From NCBI RefSeq assembly GCF_011388195.1, contig NZ_CP049990.1, positions 2,790,001 to 2,854,000 on the forward strand: a stretch of DNA of 64,000 bases, read 5' to 3'. The stretch comes from Pusillimonas sp. DMV24BSW_D (GTDB taxonomy: Bacteria; Pseudomonadota; Gammaproteobacteria; Burkholderiales; Burkholderiaceae_B). A model generated the notes under the pieces. It worked only from the letters and a program-made list of their open reading frames with translations, was not told where the DNA came from and did no database searches. A program made the translations under genes and the position numbers. Every line of letters begins with the position of its first letter. Position 1 is the first letter of the stretch. Positions 9,353 to 17,256 of this stretch are shown here, in pieces.

Positions 9353-10208
9353 TGATAATTTGAACCACTTCCCGGGCAAACGGTGACTGCGGGTCACCCA
9401 ACACGTCCAGCACAGTGAAATGATGAGTGTCAGGCACCACGTGATGGTTGGTCACGCACGCACCCCAGCGCTGCATCAAGGCGGCTGACTGCAAATGGAA
9501 TTGCCCTGTCTCATGTTCGCCAATAATGGTATGCACTTGTGCACCGAGCGGAGCGGGACGCACGGCCGGGCTTAAGGCTTCGGCGCGCTGTTTGTCGAGC
9601 GACAATGCGGCGTTGACGCTTGAGGGGATAAGCGGCGGCAGATCAAACACACCACTAATGGGGAATACATGCCGAATCGGAGGCATACCGCGGTTGTCGT
9701 CATCATGCGTGACCATCATGCTCACCAAATGCCCACCGGCGGAATGCCCCATCAGGGAAATGCGATTAGGATCAATAGCAAAACGGTCGGCGCGCGCGTG
9801 CAACCATTTTACCGAGTCACGTACTTCAGACACCATTTGCTCAATAGGCGCGTCCGGCGCCAAAGAATAGTTGATCACTGCGACGCTGATGCCGGCTTCC
9901 ACGTAGGGTGCGGCAATAAAGCCGACGTCGGATTTGTCGCCGCTTTGCCAATAACCACCGTGAACGAAAATCAGCAGAGGCGCACGATCGCCCGCCGCTT
10001 TATAGAAATCGAGGTTCTGAAGTGGCCGATCGCCATAGGCAATGTCTTGCTCCGGCTGATGCTTTTGAATGACAGCCTTGGTTGTGTTTTGCCAACCTTT
10101 CAAGACATCGGGAAAATCGGAAAAGGCTGCCCGCAGGTTGTAGCCCTTTTCACATAGCGCTTCAGGACACTGAACACGCCCTTGGGCAATTCCGTTAAAA
10201 CTTGACAT
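9342..10208 (-). CDS. Alpha/beta hydrolase of the arylformamidase-like (HGGYW) group
   Basis: This 288-residue cytoplasmic hydrolase has an oxyanion-hole motif HGGYW at 83-87, a nucleophile elbow GHSAGGH with Ser 156, a GEHETGQFHLQS acid-loop region and a C-terminal DTHHFTVLD carrying the catalytic histidine. This pattern is that of kynurenine formamidase-like enzymes of the hormone-sensitive-lipase branch. It follows the semialdehyde dehydrogenase gene by 88 bases and overlaps bioA by 11. Two roles fit the context: hydrolysis of a ring-cleavage product in the dioxygenase pathway, or a non-orthologous pimeloyl-ACP methyl ester esterase for biotin, since no bioH is visible here. Neither is proven. 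A GGAG at suitable spacing supports the start and sits in one arm of an inverted repeat. Confidence 0.75.
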   Translation of the reverse strand: MSSFNGIAQGRVQCPEALCEKGYNLRAAFSDFPDVLKGWQNTTKAVIQKHQPEQDIAYGDRPLQNLDFYKAAGDRAPLLIFVHGGYWQSGDKSDVGFIAAPYVEAGISVAVINYSLAPDAPIEQMVSEVRDSVKWLHARADRFAIDPNRISLMGHSAGGHLVSMMVTHDDDNRGMPPIRHVFPISGVFDLPPLIPSSVNAALSLDKQRAEALSPAVRPAPLGAQVHTIIGEHETGQFHLQSAALMQRWGACVTNHHVVPDTHHFTVLDVLGDPQSPFAREVVQIINAR

Positions 10209-10216
10209 ACACGGGT

Positions 10217-10276
10217 CTCCGTTGTTTTAGAGTTCATTGTCATTTCAACCCAACAATATAATCCATAACAACGGAG
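10217..10276 (-). promoter_or_regulatory. Inverted repeat able to hide the ribosome binding site of the hydrolase
   Basis: Two perfect 10-base arms, CTCCGTTGTT (minus-strand 10276-10267) and AACAACGGAG (10226-10217), flank a 40-base loop in the gap between the semialdehyde dehydrogenase and hydrolase genes. The second arm contains the GGAG that serves the hydrolase start at 10208, so pairing in mRNA would block it. Whether this is a regulatory leader or chance is not known. Confidence 0.45.
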
Positions 10277-10296
10277 CCGTGCATGCGCAACGGCGC

Positions 10297-11751
10297 TTAC
10301 AGCTTGATGCAAACGTTGCGCGGCTCGGTGTAAAACTCGAATGAATGGACACCACCTTCACGACCGATACCCGATTGTTTGGCGCCACCGAATGCCGTAC
10401 GTAAATCGCGCAGGAACCAGGAATTTACCCAGCAAAGCCCGACTTCGAGTGCAGCACCCATACGATGAGCCCGGCTCACGTCTTGCGTCCAAACGGTGGC
10501 TGCCAAGCCGTAAGGCGTATCGTTGGCCATGTTGATCACTTCTTCTTCAGTATCAAATGGCGCGATGTGGCAGCAAGGACCAAAAACCTCTTCCCGAATC
10601 ACAGCGGAAGTTTCCGGCAAACCTGTCCAGATAGTAGGTTGAACCCAGGATCCATTGGCCAAATCGCCCGGCAAATCCGGTACACCGCCACCGGTGACAA
10701 TCGTTGCACCATCGTCAGCGGCTTTCTTGTAATACGACAAGACTTTTTCGCGATGTTCTTTCGAGACGAGCGGACCGAAATTCATGCCCTTATCGGTGGG
10801 GTTACCCATTTGAAACGCTTCAGCGCGGGCTTTAAGCGCCTGCACAAAACGCTCGAAAATGGGCCGCTCGACATAGACACGCTCGGTGCCAAGGCAGACT
10901 TGCCCTGTATTTTCAAATGAAGAACGGGCAATGCCGGCCACCGCCTTGTCGAAGTCAGCATCAGCAAAAACGATACCCGGATTCTTGCCGCCCAACTCAA
11001 ATGAAACGGGGCGCACACCATTGGCGGCAGCTTTCATAATGGCTTCACCCGTGCGGGTTTCGCCTGTAAATGTAATGCCGTCCACACCCGGGTGTTCAGT
11101 TAAAAACTGACCCGCGGAGTCAGGGCCAAACCCGTGGATAACGTTGTAAACACCTTCGGGCACACCCACGGCATTCATGACCTCGCCCAATAACGTGGCG
11201 GTAGCAGGTGTTTCCTCTGAGGGTTTCACTACAACGGTGTTGCCACACGCCAATGCCGGGCCTACTTTCCAGGTCATCAGCAACAGTGGCAAGTTCCAAG
11301 GGCAAATAACGCCAATCACCCCGCGAGGCGCACGTACGCCATAATTAATGGCGTGGCCGTTGTCGGGCGTGCGCATTGGGAAGCACTCTGTCGGCGCATT
11401 CCGCATCAAATCCGCGAACGCCTTGAAGTTGGCCGCACCACGGGGAATATCCAGGTGGCTCGCCAGCGAATGTGGCTTGCCTGTATCGGCAATCTCGGCT
11501 TCCAGAAACGTATCGAAACGACGATTGATTTCATCGGCAATAGCCACCAGCATCGAGCCACGCTCTTCCAGCTTCATTTGGCTCCAAGGCCCGCGCAAGG
11601 CGGCACGCGCTGCCTTTACCGCAGCATCCACCTCACCGCGTCCTGCTTCATGCACATGGGCAATCACTTTGCCGTTTACGGGGTTGATGTCTTCGAACGT
11701 TTTAGATGTCGACACCCACTGCCCATTGATAAAGTTCTTTATTTCATGCAT
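10297..11751 (-). CDS. 2-hydroxymuconic (or 2-aminomuconic) semialdehyde dehydrogenase
   Basis: This NAD-dependent aldehyde dehydrogenase closely follows the XylG/DmpC/AmnC pattern: FINGQWV, INPVNGK, DIPRGAANFK, PWNLPLLLMTWKVGPALACGNTVV in segments, FTGETRTG, FELGGKNPG with the general-base glutamate, NTGQVCLGTERVYVERPIF with the catalytic cysteine, and a C-terminal WVNSWFLRDLRTAFGG. Enzymes of this group oxidise the semialdehyde left by extradiol ring cleavage to the dicarboxylate. The ATG at 11751 has AGGAG at good spacing and gives 484 residues, the usual length; an upstream TTG is rejected. It follows the aldolase-fold gene by 27 bases. The exact substrate (hydroxy, amino or substituted muconate) cannot be read from the sequence. 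Confidence 0.85.
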   Translation of the reverse strand: MHEIKNFINGQWVSTSKTFEDINPVNGKVIAHVHEAGRGEVDAAVKAARAALRGPWSQMKLEERGSMLVAIADEINRRFDTFLEAEIADTGKPHSLASHLDIPRGAANFKAFADLMRNAPTECFPMRTPDNGHAINYGVRAPRGVIGVICPWNLPLLLMTWKVGPALACGNTVVVKPSEETPATATLLGEVMNAVGVPEGVYNVIHGFGPDSAGQFLTEHPGVDGITFTGETRTGEAIMKAAANGVRPVSFELGGKNPGIVFADADFDKAVAGIARSSFENTGQVCLGTERVYVERPIFERFVQALKARAEAFQMGNPTDKGMNFGPLVSKEHREKVLSYYKKAADDGATIVTGGGVPDLPGDLANGSWVQPTIWTGLPETSAVIREEVFGPCCHIAPFDTEEEVINMANDTPYGLAATVWTQDVSRAHRMGAALEVGLCWVNSWFLRDLRTAFGGAKQSGIGREGGVHSFEFYTEPRNVCIKL

Positions 11752-11778
11752 CGATAAACTCCTTGTTTGCTGATCCAA

Positions 11779-12501
11779 TTAAATGACTTCTGTTTCCAAA
11801 TCTTCAGACCACTCCGGGTCATCGGCCGCCAGATACGCCCACATCCGCTCAAAAATCCGCCCTGCCGATGTGGCACGTAGTTTCGCCTGGCCCGGACTCA
11901 CAACACCGTCAAGCGATGCCAGACCGGCTGCCCTTAATTGAAGCTCCACGCGCGCTGCGTCTTCCAGATACCACGTTAACGCGACGGCCATGGCCAGATC
12001 TTTACCAGCCACCACAGCCCCATTACCCCGCATGACAACGGCAGGACGCACGTCGAGCTGATCCGCCACCCCCTGCGCCTGCCTGTCGGTTCGAACAAGT
12101 TGAATGTCGTTCCACAGCGGTACGCCGGGCGAAAAATACGTCCCCATGCCGTGTCGTGGCATGGGCGTGAGGCCTGCAGCCGAAAGTGTCATCACGTCGC
12201 GCGGCATACTGCGAACAATGCCGCCGACATCCTTCCTGCGCCGATAAATTTGCTGATGAATCCGCACTTCGCCCAGTACACCGTTGGGTAAATCACCATG
12301 AACAGGCACGACGCGCCCCAAATCCTTGCTGGTAATCAGTCCCATGGGTTTGGCCGCGCACACCAGAAAATGCTGCTCGTCGAGCCGCAAACTGCAATGA
12401 CCATAGGCGTGCACCAAGCCGGCACGGGCCAGCGCGCGCGCCGCCACACGAACCGTGCGTTGTTGCTGCACAGTGGGTTTCGCTGTTCCCGCGAGGCTCA
12501 T
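11779..12501 (-). CDS. Class II aldolase/adducin-fold protein lacking the metal ligands; probable decarboxylase
   Basis: The 240-residue protein has the class II aldolase/adducin fold: an N-terminal helix pair, GHCSLRL, the KPMGLITSKDLG strand, GEVRIH (Glu 78), and a C-terminal MRGNGAVVAG followed by a helix ALTWYLEDAARVELQL. Canonical members bind a divalent metal through the two histidines of an H-x-H-P motif and the histidine of a R-G-H-G motif. Here these read R97-S-M99-P and R-G-N160-G, so all three ligands are replaced. A decarboxylase of cleaved carboxylated catechols (CmtD type, acting on HCOMODA) belongs to this superfamily and fits the operon position between dioxygenase and dehydrogenase. 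The ATG overlaps the dioxygenase stop by four bases (ATGA), which fixes the start. Confidence 0.7.
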   Translation of the reverse strand: MSLAGTAKPTVQQQRTVRVAARALARAGLVHAYGHCSLRLDEQHFLVCAAKPMGLITSKDLGRVVPVHGDLPNGVLGEVRIHQQIYRRRKDVGGIVRSMPRDVMTLSAAGLTPMPRHGMGTYFSPGVPLWNDIQLVRTDRQAQGVADQLDVRPAVVMRGNGAVVAGKDLAMAVALTWYLEDAARVELQLRAAGLASLDGVVSPGQAKLRATSAGRIFERMWAYLAADDPEWSEDLETEVI

Positions 12502-13358
12502 TTGAACTCCGGGATATCGGGGCGCGAACCCCACATGCAAAACGACTCCGGGGTAAATGGAAAATTCCGTGGCCGATAAGTGTCCTCATCTTCGGGCTGG
12601 ATCAACCTGACACCGGTTGAATATTCGTACACCATGCCATGCGGCCCTTCAAAATATAAAAACATCGCGCCGGAGGTAGGATGACGGCCCGGCCCAAAAC
12701 GGATCGGAATATTTCGTTCTTTCAATATGTAATAGGCCCGCATGACATCGTCGATGCTCTCTACTTGATGATTAATATGCTGTACGCCCGGGTAAGTGGA
12801 CGGAAACAAAGCAATTTTGTGATGCACTTCATCAATGCGCAGCAACGGCGCATCGCCGATTCGGTCACTCACACGGGCCCCCATTAACTCGGTCCAGAAG
12901 CGCTCATCGCGACGGGCATTCACCGTTCGCAAACCAATGTGGCTAAAACCAGTAATACCCGCATCGCGAGTGGGAAAATAACGACGGCCGCTATGGTGCG
13001 GCTCGTACACCAAATCGACACTGTTGCCTGACGGATCTTTAAAGTTGATGAACTCGCGCACACGACGCTGTTCACATTCGGTTGCCGATCCCAGGTGAAC
13101 CTGAAAGCCCCTGCCTTCAAGGAATTGAGCCGCCGATTGCAACTCTTCCAAGGTATCCACCTCGAAAGCCACTGTATGATCAGCCGGGTCACCCTCAAAA
13201 TAACAAAGCGTGTGATCCCGGCTATCGGAACGAAAATACACGGATTTGTTTTCACGACTAGCCACTTCCAGCCCTAACAAATCCGTTGAATACTTAACGG
13301 CCGCATCCATATCGGACGTTCCAAGCCTGACATAGCGAATATCATGCAAATGAATCAC
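12498..13358 (-). CDS. Extradiol ring-cleavage dioxygenase of the VOC (type I) family
   Basis: This 286-residue, two-module vicinal-oxygen-chelate protein opens an aromatic ring next to a pair of hydroxyls using Fe(II). The N-terminal module (about 1-120) is structural. The C-terminal module holds the metal ligands His 140 (GFSHIGLR), His 194 or 197 (QHINHQV) and Glu 245 (MVYEYS). The start is the GTG at 13358, preceded by AAAAGGAA at good spacing. It is the first gene of the run and overlaps the next by four bases. Association with a CmtD-like decarboxylase and a muconic semialdehyde dehydrogenase suggests a dihydroxylated aromatic acid as substrate, for example of the 2,3-dihydroxybenzoate or dihydroxycumate kind. 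A dihydroxypyridine carboxylate is another possibility. Confidence 0.82.
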   Translation of the reverse strand: MIHLHDIRYVRLGTSDMDAAVKYSTDLLGLEVASRENKSVYFRSDSRDHTLCYFEGDPADHTVAFEVDTLEELQSAAQFLEGRGFQVHLGSATECEQRRVREFINFKDPSGNSVDLVYEPHHSGRRYFPTRDAGITGFSHIGLRTVNARRDERFWTELMGARVSDRIGDAPLLRIDEVHHKIALFPSTYPGVQHINHQVESIDDVMRAYYILKERNIPIRFGPGRHPTSGAMFLYFEGPHGMVYEYSTGVRLIQPEDEDTYRPRNFPFTPESFCMWGSRPDIPEFK

Positions 13359-13393
13359 GACGTTGTTCCTTTTACCCGCAATTTAATCGCGTA

Positions 13394-13417
13394 TCGGCAC
13401 CTGGGTTCAGGTGCCGA
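13394..13417. promoter_or_regulatory. Perfect 10-bp hairpin/palindrome in the divergent promoter region
   Basis: TCGGCACCTG and CAGGTGCCGA form a perfect stem around a GGTT loop, 36-59 bases upstream of the dioxygenase start. No U-tract follows on the minus strand. On the plus strand TTTTCTT follows, but no gene ends upstream. It is best read as an operator or leader hairpin of the ring-cleavage operon. Confidence 0.45.
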
Positions 13418-13535
13418 CGTTTTCTTCAATTACAAAAGAGTAGCCCCTGAAAATATCGAAGTCAAATATTTTTATCGAGATTTTTGTAAAATTATACTGA
13501 TTAATGCCTTTCCCGGAAAAATAAGATAAACTTGC

Positions 13536-13552
13536 GCGGTAATTTGCGGTAA
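13536..13552. promoter_or_regulatory. Tandem GCGGTAA repeat before the GntR gene
   Basis: The heptamer GCGGTAA occurs twice with a 10-base period, about one helical turn, 33-49 bases upstream of the GntR start. It is a candidate binding site near that promoter. The statistical weight of a 7-base repeat is modest. Confidence 0.25.
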
Positions 13553-13584
13553 CCACGTCCGCCTCTTTCTCCTAAGGGATTTTC

Positions 13585-14319
13585 ATGCTCGAGCGCCCTT
13601 CGTCTGACTCGTCCGCCGCGCCACCTGATGACGCATCAGGCAATGCCACTTCACCCAAAACACTGGTTAGCGCCGCTTATCAGCGTCTGCGTCGCGACAT
13701 CATTGAAGGACGACTGGCGCCTGGGGCGAAATTACGGGTAGAACACTTGAAGGATGAGTACGGTGTTGGTGCCGGCACCTTACGCGAAGCACTGGCTTTG
13801 CTGGTATCGGACGCACTGGTGGTGGCCCGCGGGCAGCGGGGCTTTCACGTTAAGCCCATTTCAATCGAAGACTTTCACGATATCACTCGGACCCGCATTT
13901 TGCTTGAATGCGAAGCCTTGCGTCAGTCGATTGAATTTGGTGACGACGTTTGGGAGGGGCGCGTTGTTGCTGCCTTTCACCGCCTTGACCGCATAGAGCA
14001 GCGGTTAGCCAGTTCCCCTCCCGATGATTTCGACGAATGGGAAGACCGCAATCGTGAGTATCATCAAGCCTTAATCAGTGGCTGTCGCTCGCCGTGGATT
14101 CGCCATTTTTTAGGTATTTTGTATCAGCAGGCTGAACGCTACCGACGCCTGGTTATCACACGCAAACCCATTCCCCGCGACTTGCACGGAGAGCATCGTG
14201 CTATTCTCGACGCCACATTGGCGCACGATAGCGGAGTGGCCTGCAAATTGCTGGCCGAACATATCAGCATGACCTACGAGGCAGTCAAACAACTTCCCGA
14301 AACCCTATTCAGTGAGTAA
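13585..14319 (+). CDS. GntR-family transcriptional regulator, FCD subfamily
   Basis: This 244-residue regulator has a winged helix at about residues 30-95 (AYQRLRRDIIEGRLAPGAKL, then VGAGTLREALALL, then the GQRGFHV wing) and an all-helical FCD ligand domain. The histidines in EYHQALIS, GEHRAIL and LAEHISMT match the usual metal and ligand site of FCD proteins. It faces the dioxygenase operon head to head across 226 bases, the common arrangement for a local repressor of a catabolic operon responding to pathway acids. Its stop is 2 bases before the next ATG, so the sensor diguanylate cyclase is almost certainly on the same transcript. An AAGGGA ribosome site precedes the ATG. Confidence 0.88.
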   Translation: MLERPSSDSSAAPPDDASGNATSPKTLVSAAYQRLRRDIIEGRLAPGAKLRVEHLKDEYGVGAGTLREALALLVSDALVVARGQRGFHVKPISIEDFHDITRTRILLECEALRQSIEFGDDVWEGRVVAAFHRLDRIEQRLASSPPDDFDEWEDRNREYHQALISGCRSPWIRHFLGILYQQAERYRRLVITRKPIPRDLHGEHRAILDATLAHDSGVACKLLAEHISMTYEAVKQLPETLFSE

Positions 14320-14321
14320 GA

Positions 14322-17228
14322 ATGCCGGTTGTCCTTTTGTTTCAAAGCTGGCCGGCCCTATGTGCGCTCGTCATTCTGATAAGCCTGTTCACGTCACCCA
14401 CTCTCGCCAACACCGCTAGTACCAGCCAAGAACCCATTTCAGTCGGCGTCGTTGCCGATAACGAGCCTTACTCCAACTTCAGTGCCAATGGTACCGAAGG
14501 ATTTTCAATTGATGTTCTGAATGAAGTCAGCCGGATCAGTGGGCTGAAATTTGAGTATCGGGTGGGCAGTTGGTCGGACATTTTCGCTGCATTTCAGCGT
14601 GGTGAAATCGACGTCGTCGATGAGGTGTCGTGGCGCGAGGATCGTGCCCAGAGCATGTTGTTCACGCGCCCCTACCATATCCGCCAAACGGTCGTCATGC
14701 ACGATAAACGTCGTCCATTGCCCTCCATCCGTTCACTTGAAGATTTAAAGCCATACCGGGTGGGTTCACTGAAAGACATTTATTACGCTTCTGTTTTACG
14801 TAATGCCGGTTTAAACACGGCCGAATACAGCCTGCAATCTGAAATGGTGCAGGCGTTATCGTTTGGTTGGATTGATGCCATTATCGGGCCGGAAATTACA
14901 TTGAACTACTTCGCCCGACAAAAAGGTTTTGCCAGTTTGGAGATGGCGTCACCAGCACCTTTAAACGGGCAAGACAAAGAAGATTTTCGACTTGCGGTCG
15001 CACTAGACCGTCCCGATTTACAGGCCAAACTGGATCACGCTTTGGCGCAAATCAAACCGGAGTGGCTCGAAAAGCTCCGGATACGATGGCAGGAATTTGG
15101 GGGGCGTCCTTTAGTATCAACGCAGTTCGAACTTTCGCCATCCGACAAAGCCACGATTCGCCAACAAGGGCCGTTGCGCGTCGGGCTTATGCGCGACTAC
15201 GCGCCGTTGTCGTTCGACAATGAGGGTAAGGTCCAGGGGTTGACCGTCGATGTGCTGTCCAGAGTGGCAGACCTAACCGGCGTTCGCGTGGTACCGGTTG
15301 TCGACCAATGGCACAATCTGATCGAACTGTTTAAACGGGGTGAAATCGATGTCATGGCGAATATTTCCGACCTGCCTGCGCGTCGCAGCTTTTCCCGTTT
15401 CACCGCACCCTATCATCATGTATCGGTCGTTGGGTTCAGTCGCTCATCCGATATACGGCTTGAGTCGGCGGCCGATCTGGACGGCCTGACAGTCGGCTAC
15501 GGCGCGGGTATCTTCTACGAGAAGGCATTGCAACAGGCTATTGGTTCTAATGCCGTTGCGTTTAGCGACCAGGCTTCCATGTTTATTGCCTTGCAAAACG
15601 GTCAGGTCGATCTTGTACTGACTGCGCTCGACAATGGAAACCATTGGGTTCGGGAAATGGGCTTGTACAACTTGCATATCGCGGGCGAACTGATGCTCAA
15701 CGGCGAAACGGTTCGTGAAGACCTGCGTTTCGCCTTTCGTCCCGCCCTTGAGCCCATGGTCCCCGTTTTCAACAAAGCGTTAAGCGCAATTGCGCCCGCG
15801 GAAATGCGCGTTATCGAAAACCGTTGGTTAGGTGCCGCAATGAATAATCCGGCAGCGAATAACCCCCTCACATTTACCAAAACTGAACAAGCGTATCTGG
15901 AAAGTCGGAACTATAGGTTGACGTTTTGCGCGCATACCGACTGGATGCCGCTGCAGGGAATATCGGAAGACGGAAAACATGAAGGGATGGCCGCGAGTTT
16001 GCTGGGCCACCTTGCCAAACGGTTGTCTGTTCAGTTCGATCACCACCCAACAGAGAGCTGGCCTGAAGCCTTGCAAGCACTTGCTGGTGGCCGGTGCGAC
16101 CTTTTACCCGCGGTACCCGCCAGCAACACCCTGGAAAGCAACCCAAACATTACACTCACCGACGCTTACTACACTTTACCTACGGTCGTTCTAGGTCGTA
16201 TCGAAACCCCATTTTTTAATTCGATTACCGAACTGCATGGCAAAAGGATCGGCGTTTCAAACCATACTGCGTGGGCTAACGATTTAAGCCTGTCGCATCC
16301 AGGTCTGAACCTGCAACCTCATCGCAACGAAAAAGTAGCCATACAAAAAGTACAGGCTGGAGAACTCTACGGCTATATCGGCACACTGGCAAGCACCAAC
16401 TTTTTGCTGCAAGAGCTGGAAATTAATGACATACGCGTGGTGGGTCGTATTCCTATGGACACGTCTCTTGCCATTGCCATTCACGAAAAAAACACGGTTC
16501 TTGTATCGATTCTGGAAAAAACGCTCGCGACCCTTAGTGCGGCAGAGCGTAAGGATATGGAAAAGCGCTGGCTTTCGATATCGCTGGAAGAAAAAGTGGA
16601 CTACGCACTTTTATGGAAACTTCTGGCCGGCGCACTTATTGTTTTTGCTTTGCTTATATACTGGAATCGCAAACTTCGGCGCTTGAATCGAGAGTTGGCC
16701 CGTGCAAACCAAAAACTTGCCGAAATCAGTACCACCGACCAGCTTACCGGCGTGGGCAACCGAACCTATTTTGAAGAAATGTTCGAGGCTCGTTTCGAGG
16801 CGTGTCGAAACGCCAATAGGCCGTACCTGGTAGCCATGATCGACGCTGACCACTTTAAACGTGTTAATGACCAATGGGGCCATGAAGCCGGGGATGCGTG
16901 CCTCATGCAATTGGCAAACATTTTGAAGTCACATTTCAGTGATTTCGACAGCGAAATCGTGCGTTTTGGTGGTGAGGAATTTGTAATTTTTGCAACAATT
17001 ACCCACAGCGAACAGGTTGAAGGCAGGCTGGAAAATCTACGCGAAAGGGTGGAAAAAACCACCATCTCGTTCGAAGCCAACCCCATTAAATTAACCATTA
17101 GCATTGGTTATTGTTGCGCTACCCCGCAAGCGTCAGACCTGCCGCAACACTGGTTCAGGGCGGCTGACCGCGCACTTTATGACGCGAAAGACGCCGGGCG
17201 AAATTGCGTTATAAAGCGACAACCATAA
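14322..17228 (+). CDS. Sensor diguanylate cyclase with three periplasmic solute-binding (VFT) modules
   Basis: The 968-residue protein begins with a signal segment (to about residue 29) and carries three bacterial type-3 solute-binding modules in series, near residues 38-265, 285-500 and 528-765. Each opens with the typical pattern of a strand, an acidic residue and a G-F/L-x-V/I-D motif. A single membrane helix (about 771-790) and a short coil lead to a GGDEF domain whose signature reads R-F-G-G-E-E-F near residue 880, so cyclase activity is expected. The R-x-x-D inhibitory site expected just upstream reads F-D-S-E, so product feedback is probably lost. The periplasmic array resembles BvgS-type Venus-flytrap stacks. 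Co-transcription with the GntR regulator suggests it senses a ligand related to the ring-cleavage pathway. Confidence 0.88.
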   Translation: MPVVLLFQSWPALCALVILISLFTSPTLANTASTSQEPISVGVVADNEPYSNFSANGTEGFSIDVLNEVSRISGLKFEYRVGSWSDIFAAFQRGEIDVVDEVSWREDRAQSMLFTRPYHIRQTVVMHDKRRPLPSIRSLEDLKPYRVGSLKDIYYASVLRNAGLNTAEYSLQSEMVQALSFGWIDAIIGPEITLNYFARQKGFASLEMASPAPLNGQDKEDFRLAVALDRPDLQAKLDHALAQIKPEWLEKLRIRWQEFGGRPLVSTQFELSPSDKATIRQQGPLRVGLMRDYAPLSFDNEGKVQGLTVDVLSRVADLTGVRVVPVVDQWHNLIELFKRGEIDVMANISDLPARRSFSRFTAPYHHVSVVGFSRSSDIRLESAADLDGLTVGYGAGIFYEKALQQAIGSNAVAFSDQASMFIALQNGQVDLVLTALDNGNHWVREMGLYNLHIAGELMLNGETVREDLRFAFRPALEPMVPVFNKALSAIAPAEMRVIENRWLGAAMNNPAANNPLTFTKTEQAYLESRNYRLTFCAHTDWMPLQGISEDGKHEGMAASLLGHLAKRLSVQFDHHPTESWPEALQALAGGRCDLLPAVPASNTLESNPNITLTDAYYTLPTVVLGRIETPFFNSITELHGKRIGVSNHTAWANDLSLSHPGLNLQPHRNEKVAIQKVQAGELYGYIGTLASTNFLLQELEINDIRVVGRIPMDTSLAIAIHEKNTVLVSILEKTLATLSAAERKDMEKRWLSISLEEKVDYALLWKLLAGALIVFALLIYWNRKLRRLNRELARANQKLAEISTTDQLTGVGNRTYFEEMFEARFEACRNANRPYLVAMIDADHFKRVNDQWGHEAGDACLMQLANILKSHFSDFDSEIVRFGGEEFVIFATITHSEQVEGRLENLRERVEKTTISFEANPIKLTISIGYCCATPQASDLPQHWFRAADRALYDAKDAGRNCVIKRQP

Positions 17229-17256
17229 AGCAATTTCGAACTGTGCTTTTTGAAAA

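Noticed and set aside
9342-10208. The hydrolase as NicD (N-formylmaleamate deformylase)
   Set aside because: The HGGYW oxyanion motif and the GEHET acid loop place it in the arylformamidase-like branch, not with the NicD type of alpha/beta hydrolase, and it is in a different operon.
12293-12589. An overlapping reading frame across the aldolase/dioxygenase junction
   Set aside because: It is antisense-like or shifted relative to two well-supported genes joined by an ATGA overlap, and it shows no family resemblance.
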